A DNA stretch of 64,000 bases from Butyrivibrio hungatei NK4A153 (lineage in GTDB: Bacteria > Bacillota > Clostridia > Lachnospirales > Lachnospiraceae). A model generated the notes under the pieces. That model made no database searches. It worked only from the letters and a program-made list of their open reading frames with translations, and had not been told where the DNA came from. Positions 25,885 through 34,603 of the stretch are shown one piece after another. The DNA lies in NCBI RefSeq assembly GCF_000424465.1, contig NZ_AUJY01000001.1, positions 475,588 through 539,587 of the forward strand, read 5' to 3'. Both the position numbers and the translations under genes were made by a program. Position 1 is the first letter of the stretch, and the number at the start of each line of letters is the position of its first letter.

Positions 25885-27876
25885 ATGAAATACAAAGGGC
25901 TTTTTGAGCCGATCAAAATCGGCAAACTGGAAATCAAAAACCGCTATGCCATGGCTCCCATGGGACCGCTTGGTCTCGGAGACTGCGAAGGCGGATGGAA
26001 TGACAGAGGTATCGACTACTACACCAGACGTGCTCAGGGTGGTATCGGTCTTATTATTACGGGTGTAACTTTTTCGGATACAGAGGTGGAAAAACCTTCT
26101 TTCCCCAACACACCCAATTCAACATACAATCCGGTTCAGTTCGTAAGAACCAGCCGTGAGATGACAGAGCGTGTTCATGCTTACGGATCAAAGATCTTTT
26201 TACAGATGAGCGGTGGATTCGGACGAGTTACAATTCCTACAAACTTAGGTGAATTTCCGCCTGTATCTGCATCACCAATTCCTCACAGATGGCTTGATAA
26301 GACTTGCCGTCCTCTTACTGTTGAAGAGATTCACGGAATCGTAGAGAGTTTCGGAAAAGGCGCATATAATGCTAAGCGTGCGGGATTTGACGGTGTTGAG
26401 ATTCACGCCGTTCACGAAGGATATCTTATCGATCAGTTCGCTATTTCTTTCTTCAACCAGCGTACAGATGAATATGGCGGATCACTTGAAAACAGACTCA
26501 GATTTGCAAAAGAAATCCGTGAAGAGATCGCTAAGACTTGCGGATGGGATTTCCCCGTTGCGTTAAGATTCTCATTAAAGAGCATGGTTAAAGATTTCCG
26601 TGAAGGAGCACTTCCCGGAGAAGAATTCGAGGAGAAGGGACGTGATATCGAAGAAGGTATCGAGGCTGCAAAGCTTCTCGAGAAATACGGCTATGATGCT
26701 CTTGATGTTGATGCCGGAACATATGATGCATGGTGGTGGAATCATCCCCCGATGTACATGGAGAAGGCACCTTACAAAGAGTTTGCAAGAATTACAAAAG
26801 AAAATGTAAATATCCCTGTTATCATGGCAGGACGTGTAGATAATCCCGACACAGCTCTTGAGTGTCTTGAAAGCAATATTTGCGACATGATATCTCTCGG
26901 ACGCCCGACTCTTGCAGATCCTGATATCGTAAACAAGATTCGCAGAAACAATTTGAGTCAGATCCGTCCTTGCATCAGCTGTCAGGAAGGCTGTATGGGT
27001 CGTATTCAGAGCTATTCGCTTATAAACTGTGCCGTTAACCCTCAGGCAGGTAAAGAGAGATTAAACAGGTACAATCCTATTGTTAAAAAGAAAAAAGTGC
27101 TCGTAGTAGGTGGTGGTGTTGCCGGCCTTGAGGCTGCACGTGTACTTGCAGAGAGAGGTCACGAGCCTGTTCTTTATGAGGCTACAGGCAGACTTGGCGG
27201 AAATCTTATTCCCGGAGGCGCACCTTCATTTAAGGAAGACGATATAGCTCTTGCAAAGTGGTATGAAGATGAAATGACCCGTCTCAGAGTTGAGGTTCAC
27301 CTTAATACCAAGGCTACTGAAAAAGAAATTCTCGACGAGCAGTTCGATGCTGTTATTATTGCTACAGGTTCTCGCCCGAAGATGTTCTCACTTGGAGATG
27401 ACGAGAAGGTATATTCTGCAGAGCAGGTACTTCTTGGCCGGAAGGAAACAGGTGATAACGTAGCAGTAGTTGGTGGCGGACTTGTCGGATGTGAGCTCGC
27501 GCTTGACCTTGCCATGAAGGGTAAGAAGGTTACTATTGTTGAAGCTCTTGATAAGATTTTGGCAGTAAACGGACCTCTATGCTCAGCAAATAAGGAAATG
27601 CTTGAGAAGCTTATTCCTTTCAACGGAATTGAAGTTGTAACAGGAGCGAAGGTTACAGAGTATAAGAACGGCGTTCTTAAAGCTGAAGTTGCAGACAGCA
27701 CTAAGGAACTTGCCGCAGACAGCGTTGTTTTATGCGTTGGATATTCGAGCGAAAATACTCTCTATAATCAGTACAAGAACGATGTGGATGAGATCTATCT
27801 TCTCGGAGATGCAAGACAGGTATCCAACATTATGTACGGTATCTGGGATGCATTTGAAGTAGCAAATCATATCTGA
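25885..27876 (+). CDS. Enoate-reductase-like NADH:flavin oxidoreductase (OYE/FadH/BaiH type)
   Basis: A 663-residue iron-sulfur flavoenzyme. The N-terminal FMN-binding TIM barrel runs to about residue 340, with HAVHEGYLIDQF carrying the active-site His pair. A 4Fe-4S cluster motif CISCQEGC...C (Cx2Cx3Cx11C) follows. The C-terminal half binds FAD and NAD(P)H through VVGGGVAGLEAARV and VVGGGLVGCELAL. Relatives reduce double bonds of enoates, dienoyl-CoA or bile acids. Its substrate is unknown. AAGGAGG sits before the ATG at 25885; an ATG at 25843 lacks a site. The LysR gene lies convergent downstream. Confidence 0.94.
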   Translation: MKYKGLFEPIKIGKLEIKNRYAMAPMGPLGLGDCEGGWNDRGIDYYTRRAQGGIGLIITGVTFSDTEVEKPSFPNTPNSTYNPVQFVRTSREMTERVHAYGSKIFLQMSGGFGRVTIPTNLGEFPPVSASPIPHRWLDKTCRPLTVEEIHGIVESFGKGAYNAKRAGFDGVEIHAVHEGYLIDQFAISFFNQRTDEYGGSLENRLRFAKEIREEIAKTCGWDFPVALRFSLKSMVKDFREGALPGEEFEEKGRDIEEGIEAAKLLEKYGYDALDVDAGTYDAWWWNHPPMYMEKAPYKEFARITKENVNIPVIMAGRVDNPDTALECLESNICDMISLGRPTLADPDIVNKIRRNNLSQIRPCISCQEGCMGRIQSYSLINCAVNPQAGKERLNRYNPIVKKKKVLVVGGGVAGLEAARVLAERGHEPVLYEATGRLGGNLIPGGAPSFKEDDIALAKWYEDEMTRLRVEVHLNTKATEKEILDEQFDAVIIATGSRPKMFSLGDDEKVYSAEQVLLGRKETGDNVAVVGGGLVGCELALDLAMKGKKVTIVEALDKILAVNGPLCSANKEMLEKLIPFNGIEVVTGAKVTEYKNGVLKAEVADSTKELAADSVVLCVGYSSENTLYNQYKNDVDEIYLLGDARQVSNIMYGIWDAFEVANHI

Positions 27877-27906
27877 TAAAAAGAAAAATCAATATTATAA
27901 ATATAA

Positions 27907-27946
27907 ACGACGAATGGCTCATTTTATAAATCATTCGTCGTTTTTG
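27907..27946. terminator. Bidirectional terminator
   Basis: ACGACGAATG (27907-27916) and CATTCGTCGT (27932-27941) are fully complementary; TTTTTG follows on the forward strand and a T-rich stretch on the reverse strand. Confidence 0.85.
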
Positions 27947-27965
27947 TGTAGAGCAGTTAACAAGC

Positions 27966-28832
27966 TCAGTGAAGCTTATCTGAACACTGCTCCAAAAACC
28001 TCTTCGCCAGTTCCGCATCAGGTGAATTTTCCAGATAAATCCCATACACATCCCAAGTATAGGTATCAGTTATAGGAATCGCTTTAACGTCGGTATCATC
28101 TTTGAAAAACCTTGGAGCAATGCCGATTCCGATCCCATTTTTTACAAGACGGTAAATAGAATCCCCTTCGCCAACCTTTGCAACAATCTCGGGATTGAAA
28201 TCATTCATGTGGCAGGCGTTTATGAAATCGTGATAAATGTGGTATTTCTCGTTCATGGAGATAAGAGGTTCATCTTTGATCTCCGTAATACTGATCTGCT
28301 GTTTGCTTCTGAGTCTGTGGTCTTTGTGGACATACAGGACGATATCTACAGATTTGATGAGTTCCGACAAAAGCCCCGGAACCTGCGGCTTTCCTACAAC
28401 GAGACCGCAGTTTATCTCATCGTTCAGCACACGCTTCAGGACAGTTTTGTTTTCCTGTTCATCCCAGCTTGCAACAATTTCCGGATTCGATTTCATAAAA
28501 GAATGCACCGAAGGAATATCTACAGCTCGCAGTGTCCCGGCCGCAAATCCAATCCTGAAGCGCTTCTCCCTGTCATTCACAGCTCTTATCTCCGAGAACA
28601 TTTCATTCATGCTTTTAATTATAGTCTTGGATTTTTCATAAAAAATCTTTCCGCTCTCCGTAGGTACAAAGCCGTCTTTAGTTCTTAAAAAAAGTTGAGT
28701 GCCACATTCCTCTTCAAGGTTCTTTATGATCTTACTTAGTCCTTGCGGTGACAGAAAAAGTTTATTTGCAGCTACCTGCAGGTTGCGCTCTTCATATATG
28801 ATTTGAAAACATTTTAGATTTCTCGTGTTCAT
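27966..28832 (-). CDS. LysR-family transcriptional regulator
   Basis: A 288-residue regulator. The winged helix-turn-helix is at residues 1-60 (QVAANKLFLSPQGLSKIIKN), followed by a periplasmic-binding-like effector domain. The effector is unknown. It is divergent from pnuC, with 119 bases between the two starts, and convergent with the flavoenzyme gene. LysR regulators usually act on the divergent neighbour, so NAD precursor uptake is the first candidate target. Confidence 0.93.
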   Translation of the reverse strand: MNTRNLKCFQIIYEERNLQVAANKLFLSPQGLSKIIKNLEEECGTQLFLRTKDGFVPTESGKIFYEKSKTIIKSMNEMFSEIRAVNDREKRFRIGFAAGTLRAVDIPSVHSFMKSNPEIVASWDEQENKTVLKRVLNDEINCGLVVGKPQVPGLLSELIKSVDIVLYVHKDHRLRSKQQISITEIKDEPLISMNEKYHIYHDFINACHMNDFNPEIVAKVGEGDSIYRLVKNGIGIGIAPRFFKDDTDVKAIPITDTYTWDVYGIYLENSPDAELAKRFLEQCSDKLH

Positions 28833-28880
28833 AAAAAAATAATAGCAAGGTGGGAAAAATATGCAATAGTCGCATCGGCG

Positions 28881-28909
28881 TAGAGTATATTTTTATGTGA
28901 TATACTCTA
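28881..28909 (+). promoter_or_regulatory. pnuC promoter with overlapping dyad operator
   Basis: TAGAGTATA (28881-28889) and TATACTCTA (28901-28909) are perfect inverted repeats with an 11-base spacer. The right arm contains an extended -10, TG-A-TATACT, at 28898-28906. A protein on this dyad would block or adjust the promoter; the LysR product or a NAD-responsive repressor are candidates. Confidence 0.6.
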
Positions 28910-28951
28910 GTGAAAAGACACTTTTTTTGAGGGATTAAGGAGAAATAAAAA

Positions 28952-29650
28952 ATGGATGCCATAAAAAAATTTGTAAAAAGCGAACTTAGCGGATGGAAGC
29001 CGTTTGATGTTATTTGGCTTGTTTTTGCGACTGCGGTAATCCTGGGATTGTCAATTTACTGGAAGGATTCTCCGGTCAGCCTCTGGGCCGCTGTCACAGG
29101 CGTTTGCTGTGTTATTCTGACAGGAAAAGGAAAAAGGTCTTCTTTTATCTTTGGACTTGTAAATACGATTTTGTACGCGATAGTCGCTTTGTGGGCAAAA
29201 TACTATGGGGAAGTAATGCTGAATCTTATTTATTACCTCCCGATGAATTTTGTGGGCTTTATTGCATGGAAAAAGTATATGAATGATGAGACGGGCGAAG
29301 TTATTAAGGAGCGCCTGAGCTTATCAAAGAGTATTGTTGTCTATGCGATAACTGCGGTATCAATCGTGATATATGGTTCTATATTGAAAAGAATGGGTGG
29401 AAATTTGCCGTATGTTGACAGCATGAGCACGGTTGTTTCGGTTGTTGCACAGGTTCTTTCCATTAAACGATTAACGGAACAGTGGGTTCTGTGGATCGTC
29501 GTTGATATTGTTACCGTGTTTATGTGGGCAGTGGATTTTATGAAGGGAGGAGAATCTATTTCTACTCTTGCCATGTGGAGCATATATCTTATAAACGCTT
29601 TTATCATGTTTATTCGCTGGTATAAGGAGGCAAAAAAGAATGCAGTATAA
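28952..29650 (+). CDS. pnuC: Nicotinamide riboside transporter PnuC
   Basis: A 232-residue inner-membrane protein with about seven hydrophobic segments and the PnuC features WAAVTGVCCVILTGKGKRS, FGLVNTILYAIVAL and, later, VVSVVAQVLSIKRLTEQW. It takes up nicotinamide riboside by facilitated diffusion, trapped by phosphorylation. The next gene, encoding the matching kinase/adenylyltransferase, overlaps it by 11 bases. The N-terminus is preceded by AAGGAG. Confidence 0.95.
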   Translation: MDAIKKFVKSELSGWKPFDVIWLVFATAVILGLSIYWKDSPVSLWAAVTGVCCVILTGKGKRSSFIFGLVNTILYAIVALWAKYYGEVMLNLIYYLPMNFVGFIAWKKYMNDETGEVIKERLSLSKSIVVYAITAVSIVIYGSILKRMGGNLPYVDSMSTVVSVVAQVLSIKRLTEQWVLWIVVDIVTVFMWAVDFMKGGESISTLAMWSIYLINAFIMFIRWYKEAKKNAV

Positions 29651-30647
29651 CGTTGGTATGTACGGTGGCAGCTTTAATCCGCTTCATTTGGGGCATGTGG
29701 ATTGCATTATACAGGCTGCAAACATGTGTCGTGAATTATATATAGTTCTGAGCGTAGGAAATAACAGAGGCGAAATAAATTACAGAGTCCGCTACAGATG
29801 GCTTTATCAGCTCACAAAACATATCGGAAATGTAAAGATAATAACTTTGTTTGATGATGCTGCCACAAAAGCTGATTATACAGAAGAGTACTGGGACAGC
29901 GATGCAAAGAAGGTTAAGGAGCAGATCGGAAAGCCGATAGATATCGTTTTTTGCGGAGACGATTATGATGAAAACAGCTTCTGGAACAAGTGCTATCCGG
30001 AAAGCGAGATCTATTTTTTCCCGCGGAATGATATAAGTTCTACAGAGATTAGGAAGAATCCGTATAAGCGATGGGATTGGATCCCGAATGTTGCAAAGCC
30101 TTATTTTGTAAAAAAAGTTCTCCTCATGGGCGGGGAGAGCACCGGAAAATCAACGCTTACCATTAACCTGGCAAACAGATTCAATACAAACTATATTGAC
30201 GAAGCCGGAAGAGAAATCTCAGAGCGAAGCGGAACCGACATGTTAATGCTCTCGGAGGATTTCACGGAGATCTTATTGCAGCATAAGTTGAATGAGATCA
30301 ACGCCATAAATAACAGCAATAAAGTTTTGTTTATAGATACGGACACACTGGTAACACAGTTTTATATGAGTTTTCTGAACGATCCGGAAATAGACAGGAA
30401 CAAAGCACTTTCAGATGCGATAGATGCTGTCAATGAATATGATCTTATCCTGTTCCTGGAGCCGGATGTTGCTTTCGTTCAAGACGGTGATCGAAGCGAA
30501 GTCATCCGCGATGACAGGGAGACCTACAGCAATAAGATAAAAGACCTGATCACATCTCACGGCAAGAATTTTATAGTTATAAACGGAACATATCAGGAGC
30601 GTTATGTTAAAGCAGTGGAAGCAGTGGAAAGATTGCTTTTGGATTAA
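29640..30647 (+). CDS. NadR-type NMN adenylyltransferase / ribosylnicotinamide kinase
   Basis: A 335-residue bifunctional enzyme. Residues 1-150 are a nucleotidyltransferase with GGSFNPLHLGH (HxGH motif) and a SSTEIRKNP segment; residues 160-335 are a P-loop kinase with GGESTGKST. Together they would turn nicotinamide riboside into NMN and NAD. Compared with E. coli NadR the N-terminal DNA-binding domain is absent, so it is probably an enzyme only. It starts inside the end of pnuC (11-base overlap), fitting uptake coupled to phosphorylation. Confidence 0.94.
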   Translation: MQYNVGMYGGSFNPLHLGHVDCIIQAANMCRELYIVLSVGNNRGEINYRVRYRWLYQLTKHIGNVKIITLFDDAATKADYTEEYWDSDAKKVKEQIGKPIDIVFCGDDYDENSFWNKCYPESEIYFFPRNDISSTEIRKNPYKRWDWIPNVAKPYFVKKVLLMGGESTGKSTLTINLANRFNTNYIDEAGREISERSGTDMLMLSEDFTEILLQHKLNEINAINNSNKVLFIDTDTLVTQFYMSFLNDPEIDRNKALSDAIDAVNEYDLILFLEPDVAFVQDGDRSEVIRDDRETYSNKIKDLITSHGKNFIVINGTYQERYVKAVEAVERLLLD

Positions 30648-30675
30648 TGTGAAAGCATACAAAAGGAGAGAGTTT

Positions 30676-31149
30676 ATGGAATTTACAACAGATATTTTCA
30701 GTCAGTTTGATAAGAAGTGGGCACTTCTTACAGCGGGGGAAAAGGACAATTTTAACACAATGACGATTAGTTGGGGCGGTCTTGGAACATTATGGAATAA
30801 GCCGGTTGCTACAGTTTATGTAAGGACACCCCGTTACACTCATGATTTCATGGATAATAACGAATATTTCACGATCAGCTTCTACCCTGAGAAGTATAAG
30901 GATACACTTGTAGTACTTGGAACAAAATCAGGAAAAGAAATCGATAAGATGCATTCATCGGGGCTGACTGCCAAAGAAGTTAATGGCTCAATGACTTTTG
31001 AGGAGGCAGAGGTAACTCTGGTCTGCAAAAAGCTCTTTTGCCAGAGACTTGATCCAAAGAACATGCATCAGGACATTTCAAAGCGCTTCTATGACGGGGA
31101 TGCGGAGCATGATATGTACATTGGGGAAGTTGTGGATGTTTTGAGATAA
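30676..31149 (+). CDS. Flavin reductase-like FMN-binding protein
   Basis: A 157-residue split-barrel flavoprotein of the flavin reductase-like family. The motif NTMTISWGGLGTLWNKP (residues 27-43) is the usual FMN-binding start, followed by TVYVRTPRYTHDFM. Its electron acceptor is unknown. The ATG at 30676 with GGAGAGAG upstream is used; an open frame extends back into the NadR gene. It is probably in the same operon. Confidence 0.88.
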   Translation: MEFTTDIFSQFDKKWALLTAGEKDNFNTMTISWGGLGTLWNKPVATVYVRTPRYTHDFMDNNEYFTISFYPEKYKDTLVVLGTKSGKEIDKMHSSGLTAKEVNGSMTFEEAEVTLVCKKLFCQRLDPKNMHQDISKRFYDGDAEHDMYIGEVVDVLR

Positions 31150-31174
31150 CCGCGTACAGTGGTTGAGGTTTATT

Positions 31175-32263
31175 ATGATTTTACTTTTATCCATACCAAT
31201 ATTTCTTACAATATGGGAAATAGCTTTATTTATACGTGAGCTAAAAAAGAATCCATTCGATGAAAGTTGGGCTATTGATGCACTGGTGTTCATTTTCGGA
31301 GCTATATATGCTCGCCTATATGGGGTGTATAAATGGATTACATGGGAAGACTGGAATGTACAGCTTGTAAATGCAGAAAGACATGCGCCAATCTATACAG
31401 ATTCGCTTTTCACGGTTGTAGTTATCTTTATAATCGCTTTTGCAGGATACGTTCTGCTTCAGCGTAAAGAGCTGACAAAAATGCCACCGTTAGTAGTTGT
31501 GCATTCGATTTCTGCTATGTATCTGGGAATGATCCAGTTAATTGTTTATACGATACAGATAGTCGGAGCTAAAATAGATAACGATCCTCTGGATTATTCT
31601 GTTATTGTTTTGCCTGTATGTTGCGGCATCATCACTGCAAGAACCATACTGAGAAAAATCCATGAGTGGAAAGAACAGAATACAACAAATGACAAGATAC
31701 TGGAAAACAAAATATTACGTGTCGCTGACAAAATATTGAGAAAGGCAGATCTATGGCCTGTACTGGCATTTTTATTAATGTTCCCCCTTCTTGGAATACT
31801 TATTATGATTCTCATTTTGTTTGGACAAGCGCCGGATTCTATCATAAAAGCCTGGACAGAAACAAGTGAATGGGCATTATCAACAAAGCAGAGCCCGCCC
31901 AACCTGCATGTTGACGAGCATTATCTATGTACAGTTGCCGCAGGAGGACATAGAAAAATAGTTAAGCCAATCCGAAAAGGAATACGGCATGGACACGAAG
32001 TTATCGTAAATAGACAGCTCTGCATTGCCAACGCCTTCGAGGAAGTCCTGCAAGAAAAAACGCCCCGTGCGCATAGGCTGATACGTGGTTTCTATGACAA
32101 ATACGGCTTCCCTGTCGCCAAACTTATCAGACATAAGTGGTCAGCGGATATTGTCTACTTTTTAATGAAACCACTGGAATGGATATTCCTTATCGTCCTG
32201 TATTCAACCGATGTCCACCCTGAGAACAGAATTGCCGTTCAATATACGGGTTACAAAAAATAA
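31175..32263 (+). CDS. Multi-spanning membrane protein of unknown function (resembles DUF6688)
   Basis: A 362-residue protein. The N-terminal 230 residues have about six hydrophobic segments. The C-terminal 120 residues are soluble and hold a highly ordered-looking block, YLCTVAAGGHRKIVKP, then RHGHEVIVNRQLC and FYDKYGFPVAKLI, with several His and Cys residues. From memory this block is typical of the family called DUF6688; I could not check. The ATG at 31175 has TTGAGG before it, and the TTG at 31163 is an alternative. It is the last gene before the terminator at 32274. Confidence 0.75.
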   Translation: MILLLSIPIFLTIWEIALFIRELKKNPFDESWAIDALVFIFGAIYARLYGVYKWITWEDWNVQLVNAERHAPIYTDSLFTVVVIFIIAFAGYVLLQRKELTKMPPLVVVHSISAMYLGMIQLIVYTIQIVGAKIDNDPLDYSVIVLPVCCGIITARTILRKIHEWKEQNTTNDKILENKILRVADKILRKADLWPVLAFLLMFPLLGILIMILILFGQAPDSIIKAWTETSEWALSTKQSPPNLHVDEHYLCTVAAGGHRKIVKPIRKGIRHGHEVIVNRQLCIANAFEEVLQEKTPRAHRLIRGFYDKYGFPVAKLIRHKWSADIVYFLMKPLEWIFLIVLYSTDVHPENRIAVQYTGYKK

Positions 32264-32273
32264 ATTATAATTC

Positions 32274-32313
32274 TCAGACATCATTCCTATTTGGGAGTGG
32301 TGTCTGATTTTTT
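32274..32313 (+). terminator. Intrinsic terminator
   Basis: TCAGACATCATTCC (from 32274) pairs with GGGAGTGGTGTCTGA (32293-32307) with wobbles, followed by TTTTTT. Confidence 0.8.
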
Positions 32314-32330
32314 ACGTACATTAAATCTGG

Positions 32331-32456
32331 GAAATTGATTTGTACCCGTAGAAATAAGTGAATGTAGGAACGGCTTTACGGGCATGGAATCCAGAAATCG
32401 ATTTGTACCCGTAGAAATAAACGAATATGATAAAGATTTTACGGGTATAAAGTTTG
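32331..32456. repeat. Two tandem copies of a 63-base hairpin-forming repeat
   Basis: Copies start at 32331 and 32394. Each has the shared block GATTTGTACCCGTAGAAATAA, about 20 diverged bases, then TTTACGGG(C/T)AT, so each can fold with TACCCGTA against TTACGGGTA. The middles differ while the arms are conserved, as expected if the stem matters. The unit length is a multiple of three, and an open frame on the reverse strand shows a repeated YFYGYKSIS peptide; nothing else supports coding. The rest of the gap 32457-32560 shows nothing recognisable. Confidence 0.7.
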
Positions 32457-32560
32457 CAATTGAATCTGAGCCACGTAGGGGAGGCCACAGAGGCTATCTG
32501 GATTACTAAGCTGTCTTTCTTGGAATTAAAGATACAACTAAGTAAATACATGCTAGTGTT

Positions 32561-32596
32561 AAAAAAGCAGAACAGAGATGCGCTTCTCTGTTCTGC
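32561..32596 (-). terminator. Terminator of the XRE regulator gene
   Basis: GCAGAACAGAG (32567-32577) and CTCTGTTCTGC (32586-32596) are perfectly complementary; on the reverse strand the hairpin is followed by TTTTTT. Confidence 0.85.
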
Positions 32597-32601
32597 CAAA
32601 A

Positions 32602-33633
32602 TTATGCCAAAGACTTCCAATAGTCATTATCATGCATGTAATCAAAACATTCGTCTTCAACAAATCTTTTTATAAGTTTCGCTTTGAAATTTTCATAGAA
32701 TTCGTCGCTTACATTTCCTGTTTCAACATGTGAAAAGAAATCCGACTTTGCATAATCAAGGATAGTATCGGTGTTATCAATGAGTTTTTTCATTATCTTC
32801 GCGGTTGCATCAACATCTTTTTCATGAGTGGCAAGCTGCAATTTGAATGCATTTTCCTGATAAGGACCGAGGTCAAAGCATTTCGCAAGGTTACAGTTAA
32901 GCTCTGAAGTACGCTTCGCAAGTTTCATATCATTTTTTTCCAGACAGAATACGTGCAGAGCATCCACGATCATCCGTAGCCTGCTCAGTTGCTCGAACAT
33001 CAACGACTCATAAGTCCTATAAGCTTCGGTATCCTTACCTGTTTTGGCGAGAATATTTGCGGTGAAAAGCTTCTTATCGGGATTCTCGTCAGAGAAGTAT
33101 TTAAGATATTCATGTGCTTTCTCATATTCTTTTTTGCTCATTTTAAGGTGGAAAAGAGATTCTGCCGCAGTCTTTCTTATTTTCGGATCTTTGGCGTTGA
33201 TTAACTGCGAATACCACAGAGCTATTGTGTCACAATACTTATCCTCATTGAGAATGCTCTTCATTATAAGAGCTGAATTGAGCGTTATCGCTACTTTCCA
33301 CTTGAGATTTTCACAGTTCGGATATTGCTCGACTTTTTCTTTTGCAAGATTGAACATGTCTTCAAAAGGCGCGTTGCCGTAAATCTTCATACTCAGATCT
33401 TTTACAAAAAAACTAATCTCGTCATCCGTCAGTTCATCTTTATACGCAAGGAGTTCATCTGTGGTTATTCTAAGAAGCCTTGCAATCGGGGCAAGCAGGC
33501 TTATGTCGGGAAGAGTATTCCCGTTTTCCCATTTGTTGACTGCGGGTGTAGTAACACCGAGACGCGTTGCCATTTCTTCCTGCGTAAATCCAAGTTCTTT
33601 TCGATATTTTCTAATAGTATTTCCTATATCCAT
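32602..33633 (-). CDS. XRE-family regulator with helical repeat C-terminus
   Basis: A 343-residue protein. A Cro/CI-type helix-turn-helix occupies residues 3-60 (FTQEEMATRLGVTTPAVNKW). The remaining 270 residues are helical and TPR-like, with repeated pairs of amphipathic helices; such regulators often respond to a peptide or a partner protein. The ATG at 33633 has GGAGGG seven bases upstream. Its upstream side (33634-33756) faces the amylase/lacI scar. No target gene can be named. Confidence 0.87.
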   Translation of the reverse strand: MDIGNTIRKYRKELGFTQEEMATRLGVTTPAVNKWENGNTLPDISLLAPIARLLRITTDELLAYKDELTDDEISFFVKDLSMKIYGNAPFEDMFNLAKEKVEQYPNCENLKWKVAITLNSALIMKSILNEDKYCDTIALWYSQLINAKDPKIRKTAAESLFHLKMSKKEYEKAHEYLKYFSDENPDKKLFTANILAKTGKDTEAYRTYESLMFEQLSRLRMIVDALHVFCLEKNDMKLAKRTSELNCNLAKCFDLGPYQENAFKLQLATHEKDVDATAKIMKKLIDNTDTILDYAKSDFFSHVETGNVSDEFYENFKAKLIKRFVEDECFDYMHDNDYWKSLA

Positions 33634-33664
33634 CTTCGTGCCCTCCAATAATCTATTGTAACCG

Positions 33665-33688
33665 GTTCTGAGATTATGATATCGGAAC
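33665..33688 (-). promoter_or_regulatory. Possible operator before the XRE gene
   Basis: GTTCTGA (33665-33671) and TCGGAAC (33682-33688) form an inverted repeat with one wobble and a 10-base centre, upstream of the regulator's start; autoregulation is a guess. Confidence 0.3.
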
Positions 33689-33756
33689 GCCGCAGAAAAT
33701 ACTATTGAACAGGTGTTAATTATCGGGAAATTTTTTTAACCGCAGGGAAATAACGG

Positions 33757-33888
33757 CTATTCAATAACCACCGGTAGCGTGGTATAGCTTTGTCTCATCA
33801 GCGCCGGATTGTCTATTTTTCTGATTATCATGTCAGCAGCCTGCAGGCCCATGTCGTAGACGTTGATATCTACGATCGTGGGTTTTGG
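33757..33888 (-). pseudogene. 3' remnant of a LacI-family regulator gene
   Basis: Reverse-strand codons ending at the TAG at 33759-33757 encode about 44 residues that look like the C-terminal end of a LacI/GalR repressor: INPKPTIVDINVYDMG, QAADMIIRKID, TLPVVIE. The sequence beyond about 33888 stops resembling LacI, so the DNA-binding and effector domains are gone. The break coincides with the start of the amylase remnant on the other strand. Confidence 0.68.
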
Positions 33889-34530
33889 ATTGATTATACA
33901 GGTGCCGACGGAGCACGCGTTGATGCCGCAAAGTGCATGTCTCCGAAGACAATACATGAACTTGAGGAGTATATAGGAGTACCTACATTCGGTGAGAATT
34001 TTGACATGGATGTTGATTTTGTCAGCAAGTGGGTTGGCGATAACGGAGTGAGCGGAATGCTTGACTTCCCGCTGTTTCAGGCAATCGTAAATGATTTTGC
34101 ACATGGCCGTAACTTTGATAACACTGATGAGATCTCATTAAAGACTATATTCAATCAGGACGGTATGTATGGTGACCATGTCAATCAGATGGTTACATTT
34201 ATCGATAACCATGACAGGAACAGATTCCTCACAGAGGCGGGCGGCGATATTTACAAAATGAAGAATGCGACAACATACTGGGGACAGAGTGTATATCTTT
34301 CAGGAGACTGCGAAGCACTTGGAAATTGGGATCCTGCTCTTGCAGCCGGACCGGCATCATGCCCCGATTATCCGAAGTGGACATTTTCTGTAAAGCTTCC
34401 TATCGGTAAAAATATCGAATTTAAGGCCATAATGAAGGATGAAAGCGGAAATGTGACTTGGGAATCCGGCAACAATCACAGCTACACGGTTCCTTCAGAA
34501 GGTGGAAATTATACAATTCACTGGAATTGA
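33889..34530 (+). pseudogene. Remnant of a secreted alpha-amylase with starch-binding (CBM20) domain
   Basis: The open frame (from an ATG at 33790) encodes amylase-like protein from about 33889. GH13 region II (DGARVDAAK, nucleophile Asp at 33922-33924), region III (FGENFD) and region IV (FIDNHD) are present. The signal peptide, the first half of the barrel and region I are missing. After GGDIYKMKNA the sequence jumps in frame, near 34264-34275, to a CBM20 domain (TTYWGQSVYLSGDCEALGNWD) that runs to the stop. The second half of the barrel and domain C are therefore also lost. Activity is not possible. It was probably once regulated by the adjacent LacI gene. Confidence 0.78.
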
Positions 34531-34603
34531 TGATCTGAGATTTTATTGCTATTATATTCCTGTCTCGTGTATAGAAATATATGCGAGGCAGGAAAGGAAA
34601 AAA

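Noticed and set aside
32331..32456. CRISPR-like array
   Set aside because: Only two units, repeats longer than usual with variable centres, and no cas genes.
32321..32620. 99-codon reverse-strand frame with a repeated YFYGYKSIS peptide
   Set aside because: The repetition comes from the 63-base DNA repeat whose period is a multiple of three; there is no ribosome site, and a terminator lies inside the frame.
33757..34104. 115-codon reverse frame as a complete gene
   Set aside because: Only the last 44 codons resemble LacI; the rest is antisense to the amylase remnant.
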